A model generated the notes under the pieces. That model did no database searches. It was not told where the DNA came from and saw only the letters and a list, made by a program, of their open reading frames with translations. Source: an uncultured SAR116 cluster alpha proteobacterium (GTDB taxonomy: Bacteria > Pseudomonadota > Alphaproteobacteria > Puniceispirillales > Marisalimonadaceae). From it: 35,554 nt of DNA. Positions 27,135 through 35,554 of this stretch are shown here, piece by piece. Numbering within the stretch: the stretch's first letter is position 1; every line of letters begins with the position of its first letter. The stretch lies in the NCBI GenBank assembly GCA_902583415.1, contig CACHVW010000008.1:1-35554 (forward strand), written 5' to 3'. Made by a program: the position numbers and the translations under genes.

Positions 27135-28289
27135 TTATTTTTTAATTGTCTTCAAAATTTCATTTGTATGTTCACCTAATAAAGGTGGGTACCTATAAAG
27201 TTGAGATGGTGTGTCAGATAATTTTACCGGAAACCCTGTCATCTTTATTTGTCTACCCTCCGGTCCATTAGAACTTATGACCATCTCATTATCTTGAATT
27301 AACTGGCTATTCAAAGCTTCTGGAAGTGAAACTATTTTTGCTGCAGGACAACCAGCTTTATTTAATTTTTTAATCCAAAAATCGGAAGTTTCAGAAATCA
27401 TTCTTTTATTTACAATTTCGTTAAGACTATCTCTATTTTTCATTCTATTAGAATTATTTTTATATAATTCATTTTCTAGTAAACTTGTTAAATCAATGCA
27501 TTCAAGAAATATACTACAGAACTTATCACTTGCTGGTGCTACTGCAATTTCTCCGTCAGATGTTTTAAAAATTCCATAAGGAGCTAAAATAGGATGATTA
27601 TTACCAGATTTTTTTGGTGCTTTTCCTGTAACAAAACTCTCAGATGATAAGTATGCCATCATTGAAATTAAACCAGAGGTAAGGCTTGCCTCAACTTTTT
27701 GTCCTTTACCAGTTTTATTACGTGATTGTAGAGCGCACACAATCCCAAACGCACAGTATAATCCTGCAACTAAATCTGATATAGGCATAGCAGCTCTCAT
27801 TGGCCCACTTTCTTCTGTTCCATTTAATGACATAAAACCAGATAATGCTTGTGCTATAAAATCAAAAGCAGGCCTGTCACTCATTTCTCCTTTACTGCCA
27901 AATCCATTAACAGAAGCACTTATTAATTTTGGATTAATTGATTTTAAAGTATCATAATCAAAACCCATTTTGTCAAAAACACCAGCTTTGAAATTTTCTA
28001 CAACTACATCTGCATCTGAAAGTAAAGACTTTAAAATATCCTTTTCTGACTCAACATACAGATCTAGAAGTACTGACTTTTTATTTCTATTGAATTGAGC
28101 AAAATAAGAACTATAACCATCAACCATGTCACCTTGATTTCTTACATTGTCACCTTTGGGTGGTTCAATTTTAATTACCTCTGCGCCCATGTCTGCAAGT
28201 AACATGGTACAAAAGGGTCCAGATAATACCCTTGTAAGATCAATAACTTTAATACCTGAAAGTGCTCCGATATATTTTTGTTCACTCAT
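27135..28289 (-). CDS. CaiB/BaiF family CoA transferase
   Basis: 384 aa; GIKVIDLTRVLSGPFCTMLLADMGAEVIKIEPP, VVVENFKAG, MPISDLVAGLYCAFGIVCAL. Confidence 0.94.
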   Translation of the reverse strand: MSEQKYIGALSGIKVIDLTRVLSGPFCTMLLADMGAEVIKIEPPKGDNVRNQGDMVDGYSSYFAQFNRNKKSVLLDLYVESEKDILKSLLSDADVVVENFKAGVFDKMGFDYDTLKSINPKLISASVNGFGSKGEMSDRPAFDFIAQALSGFMSLNGTEESGPMRAAMPISDLVAGLYCAFGIVCALQSRNKTGKGQKVEASLTSGLISMMAYLSSESFVTGKAPKKSGNNHPILAPYGIFKTSDGEIAVAPASDKFCSIFLECIDLTSLLENELYKNNSNRMKNRDSLNEIVNKRMISETSDFWIKKLNKAGCPAAKIVSLPEALNSQLIQDNEMVISSNGPEGRQIKMTGFPVKLSDTPSQLYRYPPLLGEHTNEILKTIKK

Positions 28290-29228
28290 TTAAGCTCCAA
28301 TTGCTGTGGGAACATCTTGCATAGAATATTTTAACAACCTTGGACCTGCCCTCATTACTTGACCAGGTAGTCTATGACCAACTAAATTTTCAACTTTTTT
28401 TGCAATATTGATTAATTGATCTAAATTTATGCCTGTCTCAATGCCCATTTCATGAAGTAGATAAATTAAATCTTCTGAACAAATATTACCTGTTGCATTG
28501 GGTGCAAATGGGCATCCACCCATACCTCCAAAACAACTCTCATAATCTGTAATTCCAAGATTTAATCCAGTCATAACATTTGCAAGACCAATTCCTCTGG
28601 TATTATGAAAATGAAGAGTTATATCAAAATCAGGAACCATATCTCTAATTGCGTTAACAGCCTCAGTAACTACTGTTGGAGTTGCCATTCCAGTAGTATC
28701 TCCAAGAGTGACACCTTTGAAGCCCATCATTTTATATTCTTTTGAAATCTCCGCTAACCTTTTAGCAGAAACATTTCCTTCAAAAGGACAACCAAAAGCT
28801 GTAGCAATGTCACCTTGAATTGGTATATTATTTTTTCCTGCAATATCTGCAATCTCTCTAAATCCAAGTAGTGAATCTTTTACGCTTCTATTTACGTTTT
28901 TTTTATTATGACTTTCAGAGGCAGATAAAAAGACAACAATTTCATCTAATTTTGCATCAACAGCCCTTAATGCTCCTCTAGCATTAGGAACTAATGCAGC
29001 TAGAGTAGTCTCATGGTTTCTTTTTACATTTTCTAAAATTGTTGCTGCATCTGCTAGTTGGGGAATAGCTTTAGGAGAGACAAAGGATGAAACTTCAATT
29101 CTTGGAAACCCAGCATCAATTAGATTGTTTATTACATCTATTTTATCATCAGTATTTAAAATAGTTTTTTCAGATTGAAAACCATCGCGTGGCCCAACTT
29201 CTGTGACTTTAACTTTTTTTATATTCAT
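28290..29228 (-). CDS. Hydroxymethylglutaryl-CoA lyase-like
   Basis: 312 aa; VTEVGPRDGFQSEKTIL, GVTLGDTTGMATP, LHFHNTRGIGLANV, GGMGGCPFAPNATGN; SD GGGGG upstream. Confidence 0.93.
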   Translation of the reverse strand: MNIKKVKVTEVGPRDGFQSEKTILNTDDKIDVINNLIDAGFPRIEVSSFVSPKAIPQLADAATILENVKRNHETTLAALVPNARGALRAVDAKLDEIVVFLSASESHNKKNVNRSVKDSLLGFREIADIAGKNNIPIQGDIATAFGCPFEGNVSAKRLAEISKEYKMMGFKGVTLGDTTGMATPTVVTEAVNAIRDMVPDFDITLHFHNTRGIGLANVMTGLNLGITDYESCFGGMGGCPFAPNATGNICSEDLIYLLHEMGIETGINLDQLINIAKKVENLVGHRLPGQVMRAGPRLLKYSMQDVPTAIGA

Positions 29229-29329
29229 GTTTATATCCCCCTTAGATATCTTAGTGTTAATATTTCTACACTCTTTTTATTTCTAATTAAACCTTAATAA
29301 GAATTTATTAATAAAAAATGAACTATCGC

Positions 29330-29359
29330 TTGACGTTTTTAGAAATAAATTGTGATACT
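29330..29359 (+). promoter_or_regulatory. Predicted sigma70-type promoter for the TAXI-TRAP operon
   Basis: TTGACG (29330..29335), 18-nt spacer, extended -10 TGT-GATACT (29354..29359), 39 nt before ATG 29398; strong SD CGGGGG. Confidence 0.55.
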
Positions 29360-29374
29360 GTTAAGTTCTTAACA
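29359..29374. promoter_or_regulatory. Inverted repeat TGTTAAG-TT-CTTAACA, operator candidate overlapping -10/+1
   Basis: Perfect 7-bp arms read directly; further AACTTAA arm at 29374..29380. Confidence 0.5.
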
Positions 29375-29397
29375 ACTTAATTTATTCGGGGGTTTAA

Positions 29398-30354
29398 ATG
29401 AAACGTATTTCAAGTGTACTACTAGTTGCTTCTTCTTTATTAGTAACATCATCCGTTGCATATTCTGATCAGTTTCTCAGAATGGTATCTGGACCTTCAG
29501 GTGGATCTTGGTATCCTCTTGGCGCAAAAGTAATGCAAGTTATGGAAACTAATATTAAGGGAGTTTCAACATCTAATACTTCTGGTGGTGGAATATCAAA
29601 TGTAATGTCTGTTGATGGTGGCGATGCTGAGATTGGATGGACATATGCTCATACAGTTGCCAATGGCTATTCAGGAAAAGGTAAATTTAAAAAGGCACAT
29701 AAAAATGTAAGATATTTTGCAACTTTATATCCTGCAGCTTTCCAAGTTGCTGTAAGAGCAGATTCAAAAATTAAAGGTTTTGAAGATATGAAGTCAGCCA
29801 ATATCAGTCCTGGTAAACCAAAATGGACAGGTACAGCATTTTGTGAATCAATAATAAAAGACTATGGATATGATTTTAATACTATCAAGAAAAATGGTGG
29901 TGTAGTTCATATGGTCAGTTATAAGGAATCAGTTGCTCTGATGAAAGACGGACAAGCAGATGTTTTTATGGCTGCAACTTCTGTTCCACAGGCTAGTTTT
30001 ATTGAACTTGAAAATAGTCCTGGTATTAGATTTATTGGTCTTCCTAAAGACAGAATAGATAGGATTGTTAAAAATAATCCAGGTTATATTTATGGTAAAA
30101 TTCCTGCTAGTGCTTACAAATCACTCGACAAGGATATACCAACATTAGGTATTGTAACTTCTATGATTGTGCATAAAGATTTGTCTGATGATTTAGTGTA
30201 TAAAATGACAAAAGCTTTTTGGGACAATCATGCTGAGTTTGTAAAAGTGAAAAGCGTTTGGAAAAAAGTAATCCTAAAGGACGCTGTTAATGGTGCAGCA
30301 GTACCAATTCATCCTGGAGCTGCTAAGTACTATAAAGAACAGGGTGTTATGTAA
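29398..30354 (+). CDS. TAXI family TRAP transporter solute-binding protein
   Basis: 318 aa, signal peptide; RMVSGPSGGSWYPLGAKV, TSGGGISNVMSVDGGDAEIGWTYAHTVANGYSG. Confidence 0.92.
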   Translation: MKRISSVLLVASSLLVTSSVAYSDQFLRMVSGPSGGSWYPLGAKVMQVMETNIKGVSTSNTSGGGISNVMSVDGGDAEIGWTYAHTVANGYSGKGKFKKAHKNVRYFATLYPAAFQVAVRADSKIKGFEDMKSANISPGKPKWTGTAFCESIIKDYGYDFNTIKKNGGVVHMVSYKESVALMKDGQADVFMAATSVPQASFIELENSPGIRFIGLPKDRIDRIVKNNPGYIYGKIPASAYKSLDKDIPTLGIVTSMIVHKDLSDDLVYKMTKAFWDNHAEFVKVKSVWKKVILKDAVNGAAVPIHPGAAKYYKEQGVM

Positions 30355-30362
30355 ACTCCAAT

Positions 30363-30391
30363 CAGAAAGGCACTATTTTTGTGCCTTTCTG
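30363..30391 (+). terminator. Strong hairpin between SBP and permease genes (intra-operon attenuator / mRNA stabiliser)
   Basis: CAGAAAGGCAC-TATTTTT-GTGCCTTTCTG, perfect 11-bp stem, no long U tract immediately after. Confidence 0.6.
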
Positions 30392-30411
30392 AATATTAAT
30401 ATTTTATTTAA

Positions 30412-32427
30412 ATGGCGCAAATTACCAAAAAATTAGTTTACAATGAAGTTAAAGAAATAAGTTTCTTTGACGAATTACTAGAATGGAACAAAGATAAATC
30501 AATTTATTATTGGATTATAGTTCTTTGCTCTTGGCTATCAGTTGGTTTGGCATTTTACCATTTATTTGTTGCAGTTTATGGAACTCCAGAAGGTAGATCA
30601 TTTAGATCTATCCATCTATCTGCAATGATGGTTTTAGCGGTATTCATTTACCCTCTTTTTCGAAATAATATTAAAGATCCTGTAATTATAAAAAATGACT
30701 CAAAGGGTAATTTTTTAAGATCTATTGGTTTTTGTTACGATCTAATAATTATACTTTCAATAATTTTTGTCCAGTTATGGACGACCTGGGATGTTGAAAA
30801 CTTTATGATGAGATATGGAGACAAATATATTGGGGATATAATTGTTGGTTCCATACTTATATTTATTGTTTTAGATGCTACCAGAAGAGCTGTTGGTTGG
30901 GCTATGGTATTTGTTGCAGGTTTTTTTATGTTTCATGCTTTATATGCTCACAAGTTTTTTGGTTTTTTTTATGGTCCTCCAACACGATTGGCTAAGTACA
31001 TAGATACACTATTTATGACATCTGATGGAATATATGGAATACCACTTTATGTAGCTTCAACGTACATTGTTTTATTTATAATATTTGGTGGAATTTTAAT
31101 AAGGTCCGGTGTTGGAAGATTTTTTGTTGACTTAGCGGTTGCACTCACAGGCCATAGAACTGGAGGACCAGCAAAAGCAGCTGTAGTAGCATCAGGAATG
31201 ACTGGAACAGTCTATGGATCTGCTGTTGCAAATGTTGTAACGACTGGATCATTTACTATTCCATTGATGAAAAATTATGGATATAGAGCTAAATTTGCTG
31301 CTGCAGTTGAAGCATGTGCTTCTTCGGGAGGACAAATTACTCCTCCGATTATGGGTGCCGCAGCATTTATAATGGCCGAATTTTTAGAGGCCCCATATTC
31401 ATATGTAATATTAGCAGCAATAATTCCAGCCTTTTTATATTTTACTACAATTTATTTTATGGTTCATGTTGAAGCAGAAAAACATGGTATTGAAAAAATT
31501 GATAAATCTATTTTACCGAATGTAATTGAAGTTCTTAAAGGTGGAGGACATATGTTGCTTTCACTTGTTGTTTTAATAGGACTTTTGATTTATGGAAAAA
31601 CTGCTATGACAGCTGGTTTTTGGAGTATTGTTTCTGTAATAATTCTTAGTTTTATCAAAAAAAATACAAGAATGTCAGTTGTTGATTTATTAGGAGCCTT
31701 TGAAAGTGGAATAAAATCTACAGTTCCAGTTACTATTGCCTGTGCTTGTGCTGGAATAATAATTGGATCAGTATTTGTATCTGGTCTTGGACTAAAATTT
31801 ACACAATCAGTTATAGATTTGTCAGGTGGTGTTTTATTTATCTTATTATGTCTTACTGCTGTCTCAGCAATAATTCTTGGTATGGGCATGACTACAACAG
31901 CAGTTTACATTACTGTTGCAGCACTAATAGTTCCTTCTTTGATTGAGTCTGGAATAATGCCAATTGCAGCCCATATGTTTGCATTTTATTTTGGTGTTGT
32001 TTCAACCATTACTCCACCTGTTGCTCTTGCTTCATTTGCGGGTGCTGCAATCGCAAAGTCTCCTCCAATGGCAACTGCTGTTGAGTCAAGTAAAGTTGGT
32101 ATAGCTAAGTATATAGTGCCCTTTGCTTTTGTTTATAATCCCTCATTATTGATGGAAGGGCCAATTATATGGAGTATATATAGTTTGATTTCGGTTCTTC
32201 TTGCTTATTGGAGTATGACACTAGGTCTAGAGGGTTGGTTTAATGGAAAATTAAACATATTTAAAAGAACTTTAGCACTTCTTAGCTCAGTTGCTTTATT
32301 AATTCCACCATTGCAAAATATTTATGGAATAGATGGTCTTTACTTTAATTTCTTTGGAATATTTATTCTTATAATAATATATTATTTGCAAGGAAAACTT
32401 AATTTCAATATGAAAGTCGCTTCATGA
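30412..32427 (+). CDS. TRAP transporter fused permease (4TM/12TM, TAXI-associated)
   Basis: 671 aa, many TM; GGPAKAAVVASGMTGTVYGSAVANVVTTGSFTIPLMKNYGY, EACASSGGQITPPIMGAAAFIMAEFL. Confidence 0.94.
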   Translation: MAQITKKLVYNEVKEISFFDELLEWNKDKSIYYWIIVLCSWLSVGLAFYHLFVAVYGTPEGRSFRSIHLSAMMVLAVFIYPLFRNNIKDPVIIKNDSKGNFLRSIGFCYDLIIILSIIFVQLWTTWDVENFMMRYGDKYIGDIIVGSILIFIVLDATRRAVGWAMVFVAGFFMFHALYAHKFFGFFYGPPTRLAKYIDTLFMTSDGIYGIPLYVASTYIVLFIIFGGILIRSGVGRFFVDLAVALTGHRTGGPAKAAVVASGMTGTVYGSAVANVVTTGSFTIPLMKNYGYRAKFAAAVEACASSGGQITPPIMGAAAFIMAEFLEAPYSYVILAAIIPAFLYFTTIYFMVHVEAEKHGIEKIDKSILPNVIEVLKGGGHMLLSLVVLIGLLIYGKTAMTAGFWSIVSVIILSFIKKNTRMSVVDLLGAFESGIKSTVPVTIACACAGIIIGSVFVSGLGLKFTQSVIDLSGGVLFILLCLTAVSAIILGMGMTTTAVYITVAALIVPSLIESGIMPIAAHMFAFYFGVVSTITPPVALASFAGAAIAKSPPMATAVESSKVGIAKYIVPFAFVYNPSLLMEGPIIWSIYSLISVLLAYWSMTLGLEGWFNGKLNIFKRTLALLSSVALLIPPLQNIYGIDGLYFNFFGIFILIIIYYLQGKLNFNMKVAS

Positions 32428-32609
32428 ATAAAATATTTATTGGCAAACCAATTCATTGGTTATTAATCATAATTGCAACAGCTATAATATTTGCATGTGG
32501 GTTTAACAAAATGCATGTTAGCAATTTCAATTTATTTATTTCTATTATATTTATATCAGTTGCCATTTTAATTTTTCTAATATTAAAGACCTCAAAACAA
32601 AAGAATTGA
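32424..32609 (+). CDS. Small two-TM membrane protein of unknown function
   Basis: 61 aa, ATGA overlap with permease stop, two hydrophobic segments (WLLIIIATAIIFACGF, LFISIIFISVAILIFLIL). Confidence 0.65.
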   Translation: MNKIFIGKPIHWLLIIIATAIIFACGFNKMHVSNFNLFISIIFISVAILIFLILKTSKQKN

Positions 32610-32674
32610 TTACTTACATTACTTTGTTATCCTCAAATTTAATTTATTAAATTTTATCTTTATCAGGTGTTTTA

Positions 32675-34231
32675 ATGGCTAAAAAAGAATTAGAAATTCT
32701 TTTAAAAGCAACAAAAATTAGTAAATCATTTGGTGATTTTGTTGCAAATCAAAATATTGATATTTCAATAGCAAAAGGACAAATACATGCCCTCTTAGGT
32801 GAAAATGGCGCTGGTAAATCAACATTAGTAAAAATATTTTATGGTGTACTTCAACCAGACAGTGGATTAATAGAAATTAATAACCAAAAAGTTTCTATAA
32901 CATCACCTAATGTGGCTCGAAAAAACGGAATAGGAATGGTTTTTCAACATTTTTCTCTTTTCCCTGCCCTTACCGTTGCAGAAAATATCTTAATCGCATT
33001 AGATAATAAAATTAAGTTCAATGAAGTAGTCAACGAAATAACAAAATTGTCAAAAGAATGGGAATTATTTGTTGATCCTTTAAAATTAGTTAGTGAGTTA
33101 TCAGTTGGTGAAAAACAAAGAGTAGAGATTATTAGATGCTTAATGCAAAATCCTAGTTTATTAATTATGGATGAACCAACATCAGTTCTTACTCCTCAAG
33201 AAATCAAAAATTTATTCAAAATTTTGAGAAGACTTGCATCTTCTGGATGTTCTATACTTTACATTAGCCATAAATTAGAAGAAATAATCGAGTTAGCGGA
33301 TGAAGTAACTATTTTAAAATCAGGTAAATCTATTGCATCAATAAATGCTAGGAAAACAACAACCAATTTTTTAGCAGAAACAATGGTTGGTAAAAAAATT
33401 ACTGAATTACAAAAAACTATTAAGTCAAAATCAAAAAAAATTGCATTTGAAGTAAAAAATTTAGACAAGCTGAAAGATCATGAGTTTGGTATTTCGTTAG
33501 CAAATATAAATTTACAGGTTAATTATGGAGAAATTTTAGGTGTTGCCGGAATTGCTGGTAATGGACAAGTAGAGTTGATGGAAGTCTTAAGCGGCGAGAT
33601 TACTTGTGAAGATAATGACCAAATACTTTTGGATAAAACATCTATTGGTAAAACTAATATAAATGAAAGACGGAAACTTGGAATTGAAACAATACCAGAA
33701 GAGAGGACTTTTCACGCTACAGTTCCAAATTTAACATTAAGTGAAAATACATTCCTTACTTATTTTTTCAAATATAGTAATACTAAAAGTTGGATAACTA
33801 ATCTATTAAATAATCCTCAAAACAGCTTAGAAGAAAGTACAAAAATAATCAAAAATAATGATGTAAGGTGTCCAGAAATAAATCCTTTAGCTAGTCAATT
33901 GTCTGGGGGAAATTTACAAAAATTTATTCTGGGAAGATCTTTAGCCAACAACCCGAAAGTTGCAATTTTTTCTCAACCAACTTGGGGTGTTGATATTGGA
34001 GCAGCAACTTCAATTAGGCAAAAACTATTAGATCTTTCTCAAAGTGGAAAAGCAGTGATATTAATAAGTCAAGATTTAGAAGAAATTTTTGAATTATCAG
34101 ATAAGATCTGTGTAATAAATGAAGGTGTTTTAAGTGAAATATTTGACGTCAGAGACATAAAAGCAACAGATGTTGGATTGTTAATGGGTGGTAATAATAA
34201 AAAAATTCAAAAAATGGAACCTATTAAATGA
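32675..34231 (+). CDS. ABC transporter ATP-binding protein, double ATPase (nucleoside/simple-sugar, BmpA-associated type)
   Basis: 518 aa; GENGAGKSTLVKIFYGVLQPDSG, LSVGEKQRVEIIRCL, LIMDEPTSVLTPQE; second half with LSGGNLQKFILGRSL. Confidence 0.93.
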   Translation: MAKKELEILLKATKISKSFGDFVANQNIDISIAKGQIHALLGENGAGKSTLVKIFYGVLQPDSGLIEINNQKVSITSPNVARKNGIGMVFQHFSLFPALTVAENILIALDNKIKFNEVVNEITKLSKEWELFVDPLKLVSELSVGEKQRVEIIRCLMQNPSLLIMDEPTSVLTPQEIKNLFKILRRLASSGCSILYISHKLEEIIELADEVTILKSGKSIASINARKTTTNFLAETMVGKKITELQKTIKSKSKKIAFEVKNLDKLKDHEFGISLANINLQVNYGEILGVAGIAGNGQVELMEVLSGEITCEDNDQILLDKTSIGKTNINERRKLGIETIPEERTFHATVPNLTLSENTFLTYFFKYSNTKSWITNLLNNPQNSLEESTKIIKNNDVRCPEINPLASQLSGGNLQKFILGRSLANNPKVAIFSQPTWGVDIGAATSIRQKLLDLSQSGKAVILISQDLEEIFELSDKICVINEGVLSEIFDVRDIKATDVGLLMGGNNKKIQKMEPIK

Positions 34232-35304
34232 TCACTTTTATACCAAGAGATAAAGTTTCCAAAAACTGGATAATTTTAGCGCCTATATTATCAATAGTTT
34301 TTACAATAATTTTTGGTTTACTAATTTTTACATTTCTAGGTTACAATCCTCTCGAAACTTTATATCAAATCTTTGTGTCTCCTTTCTCAAGAATAGACCG
34401 TATTAGTGATATATTAGTTAAGGCTTGCCCACTAATTATCATCGGTACTGGTTTGATGTTATGTTTTAAATCTAATGTTTGGAATATTGGGGCTGAAGGT
34501 CAATTTATTATGGGAGCATTGTTAGCTGGTTTTATAGCATTGTCATTTCCAAATATTGAAACAAAATTCTTTTTATTAATTACTATCTTAGCTGGCTTTG
34601 TAGGGGGAGCATTATGGGCATTTATACCAGCAATTTTAAAAACTAAATTAAATGTAAATGAGATTTTAGTAAGTTTGATGCTGGTTTATGTTGCAATGTT
34701 ATTTATTGATTTTATTGTAAGAGGACCATTGCGCGATCCAATGAGCTTTGGGTTTCCACTATCTAAACCCTATCCTGAAGGGGCATTAATAAATAAAATA
34801 CCTTTTCCAGGAATTGGTTTTCTTGGACAACTTCATTATGGGATTTTGTTTGTTTTTTTATTAGTACCAATTTCTTGGATTTTTGTTAATAAAACTTTAG
34901 GTGGTTTTAAAATCCATGTATTAGGATATGCACCCCAAGCAGCAAAATTTGCAGGTTTTAAACAAAATACAATTACTATAACTGTTCTTTTATTATCTGG
35001 TGGCTTAGCTGGGGTTGCAGGAGTAATTGAAGTATCAGCAAATATAGGTCAATTGCAACCAGAGGTGTCTTTTGGTTATGGTTTTACAGCAATAATTGTT
35101 GCTTTTCTTGGAAGATTAAGTCCTGTTGGAATTTTATTTGCTGGAATAATTATAGCAACAGTTAAGCTTGGTGCGGATAATGCTCAAATGACTATGGGTA
35201 TACCAAAAGTCGTAACAGGTTTATTTGAAGGTATTTTGCTCTTTTTTTTGTTAACGGGTGAAACTCTTCAAAAATACAAGATAAAGTGGTCTGAGGGTAA
35301 GTAA
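34228..35304 (+). CDS. ABC transporter permease (nucleoside/BmpA type)
   Basis: 358 aa; NVWNIGAEGQFIMGALLAGFIAL, TKLNVNEILVSLMLVYVA, ATGA overlap with the ATPase gene. Confidence 0.93.
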   Translation: MITFIPRDKVSKNWIILAPILSIVFTIIFGLLIFTFLGYNPLETLYQIFVSPFSRIDRISDILVKACPLIIIGTGLMLCFKSNVWNIGAEGQFIMGALLAGFIALSFPNIETKFFLLITILAGFVGGALWAFIPAILKTKLNVNEILVSLMLVYVAMLFIDFIVRGPLRDPMSFGFPLSKPYPEGALINKIPFPGIGFLGQLHYGILFVFLLVPISWIFVNKTLGGFKIHVLGYAPQAAKFAGFKQNTITITVLLLSGGLAGVAGVIEVSANIGQLQPEVSFGYGFTAIIVAFLGRLSPVGILFAGIIIATVKLGADNAQMTMGIPKVVTGLFEGILLFFLLTGETLQKYKIKWSEGK

Positions 35305-35306
35305 CA

Positions 35307-35554
35307 ATGGAAGCACTAATTTTAACTATTATAGCGACTTCAATACCATTATTACTTGCCGCCACTGGTGAACTAATAGCTGAAAAAAGTGGGATTTTAA
35401 ATCTCGGAGTTGAAGGGATGATGTTAAGTGGAGCTGTGGGTGCTCTAGGAGCTGTTTTATGGCTTGAAAACCCATATTACGGAATAATTGCTGGAGCATT
35501 ATCAGGTGTACTAATGGCATCAATTTTTTCTGTATTTACAATTAATTTCATGAC
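35307..35554 (+). CDS. ABC transporter permease (second, nucleoside/BmpA type), truncated at window end
   Basis: ATG 35307 open to window end: MEALILTIIATSIPLLLAATGELIAEKSGILNLGVEGMMLSGAVGALGAVL. Confidence 0.9.
   Translation, partial: MEALILTIIATSIPLLLAATGELIAEKSGILNLGVEGMMLSGAVGALGAVLWLENPYYGIIAGALSGVLMASIFSVFTINFM

Noticed and set aside
31590-31946. ORFs 31590..31889 (-) and 31746..31946 (+)
   Set aside because: Out-of-frame/antisense inside TAXI permease; low-complexity translation
35329-35523. 64-aa minus-strand ORF
   Set aside because: Antisense to the clearly coding, truncated BmpA-type permease beginning at 35307
1-35554. CRISPR, tRNA/rRNA, IS/transposon, phage, toxin-antitoxin
   Set aside because: No regularly spaced repeats, cloverleaf-like sequences, transposase/integrase or toxin-like ORFs recognised on reading

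Overview
This window is AT-rich and gene-dense, in the style of a streamlined marine alphaproteobacterium (taxonomy is a low-confidence inference). It is dominated by purine/urate catabolism and transport.

Left half: two divergent operons.
- Minus strand: uraD, a DapA-like gene, an Asp/Glu-racemase-like gene, puuE, and dctP-dctQ-dctM(start).
- Plus strand: uraH, membrane cytochrome-c urate oxidase puuD, hydA-like, allantoicase, ureidoglycolate lyase.
These are followed by an 8-oxoguanine-deaminase-like amidohydrolase and xanthine dehydrogenase (xdhA, xdhB). Next comes a PotABCD-type ABC importer whose ATPase is divergent from its other subunits, then a cysteine-bearing allantoin/hydantoin-racemase-like gene and upp. 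The sequence supports a (hypo)xanthine/8-oxoguanine -> urate -> 5-HIU -> OHCU -> allantoin -> allantoate -> ureidoglycolate -> glyoxylate + urea route.

Right half:
- an Ldh-family dehydrogenase, a canonical DapA-like protein and a GFA protein;
- an uncharacterised acid/CoA module: AbrB-type membrane protein, PrpF isomerase, IPMDH-like dehydrogenase, PaaG-like crotonase, CaiB transferase, HMG-CoA-lyase-like;
- a divergent TAXI-TRAP transporter with a small 2-TM protein;
- the start of a BmpA/nucleoside-type ABC importer.

The most unusual signals are:
1. a racemase-like protein that has lost both catalytic cysteines, next to a DapA-like protein with a non-canonical active site, both embedded between uraD and puuE;
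2. the PrpF/IPMDH/ECH/CaiB/HMGL module of unknown substrate;
3. several clean dyad-symmetric operator candidates in divergent promoters.

No tRNA, rRNA, CRISPR array, insertion sequence or phage gene was recognised.
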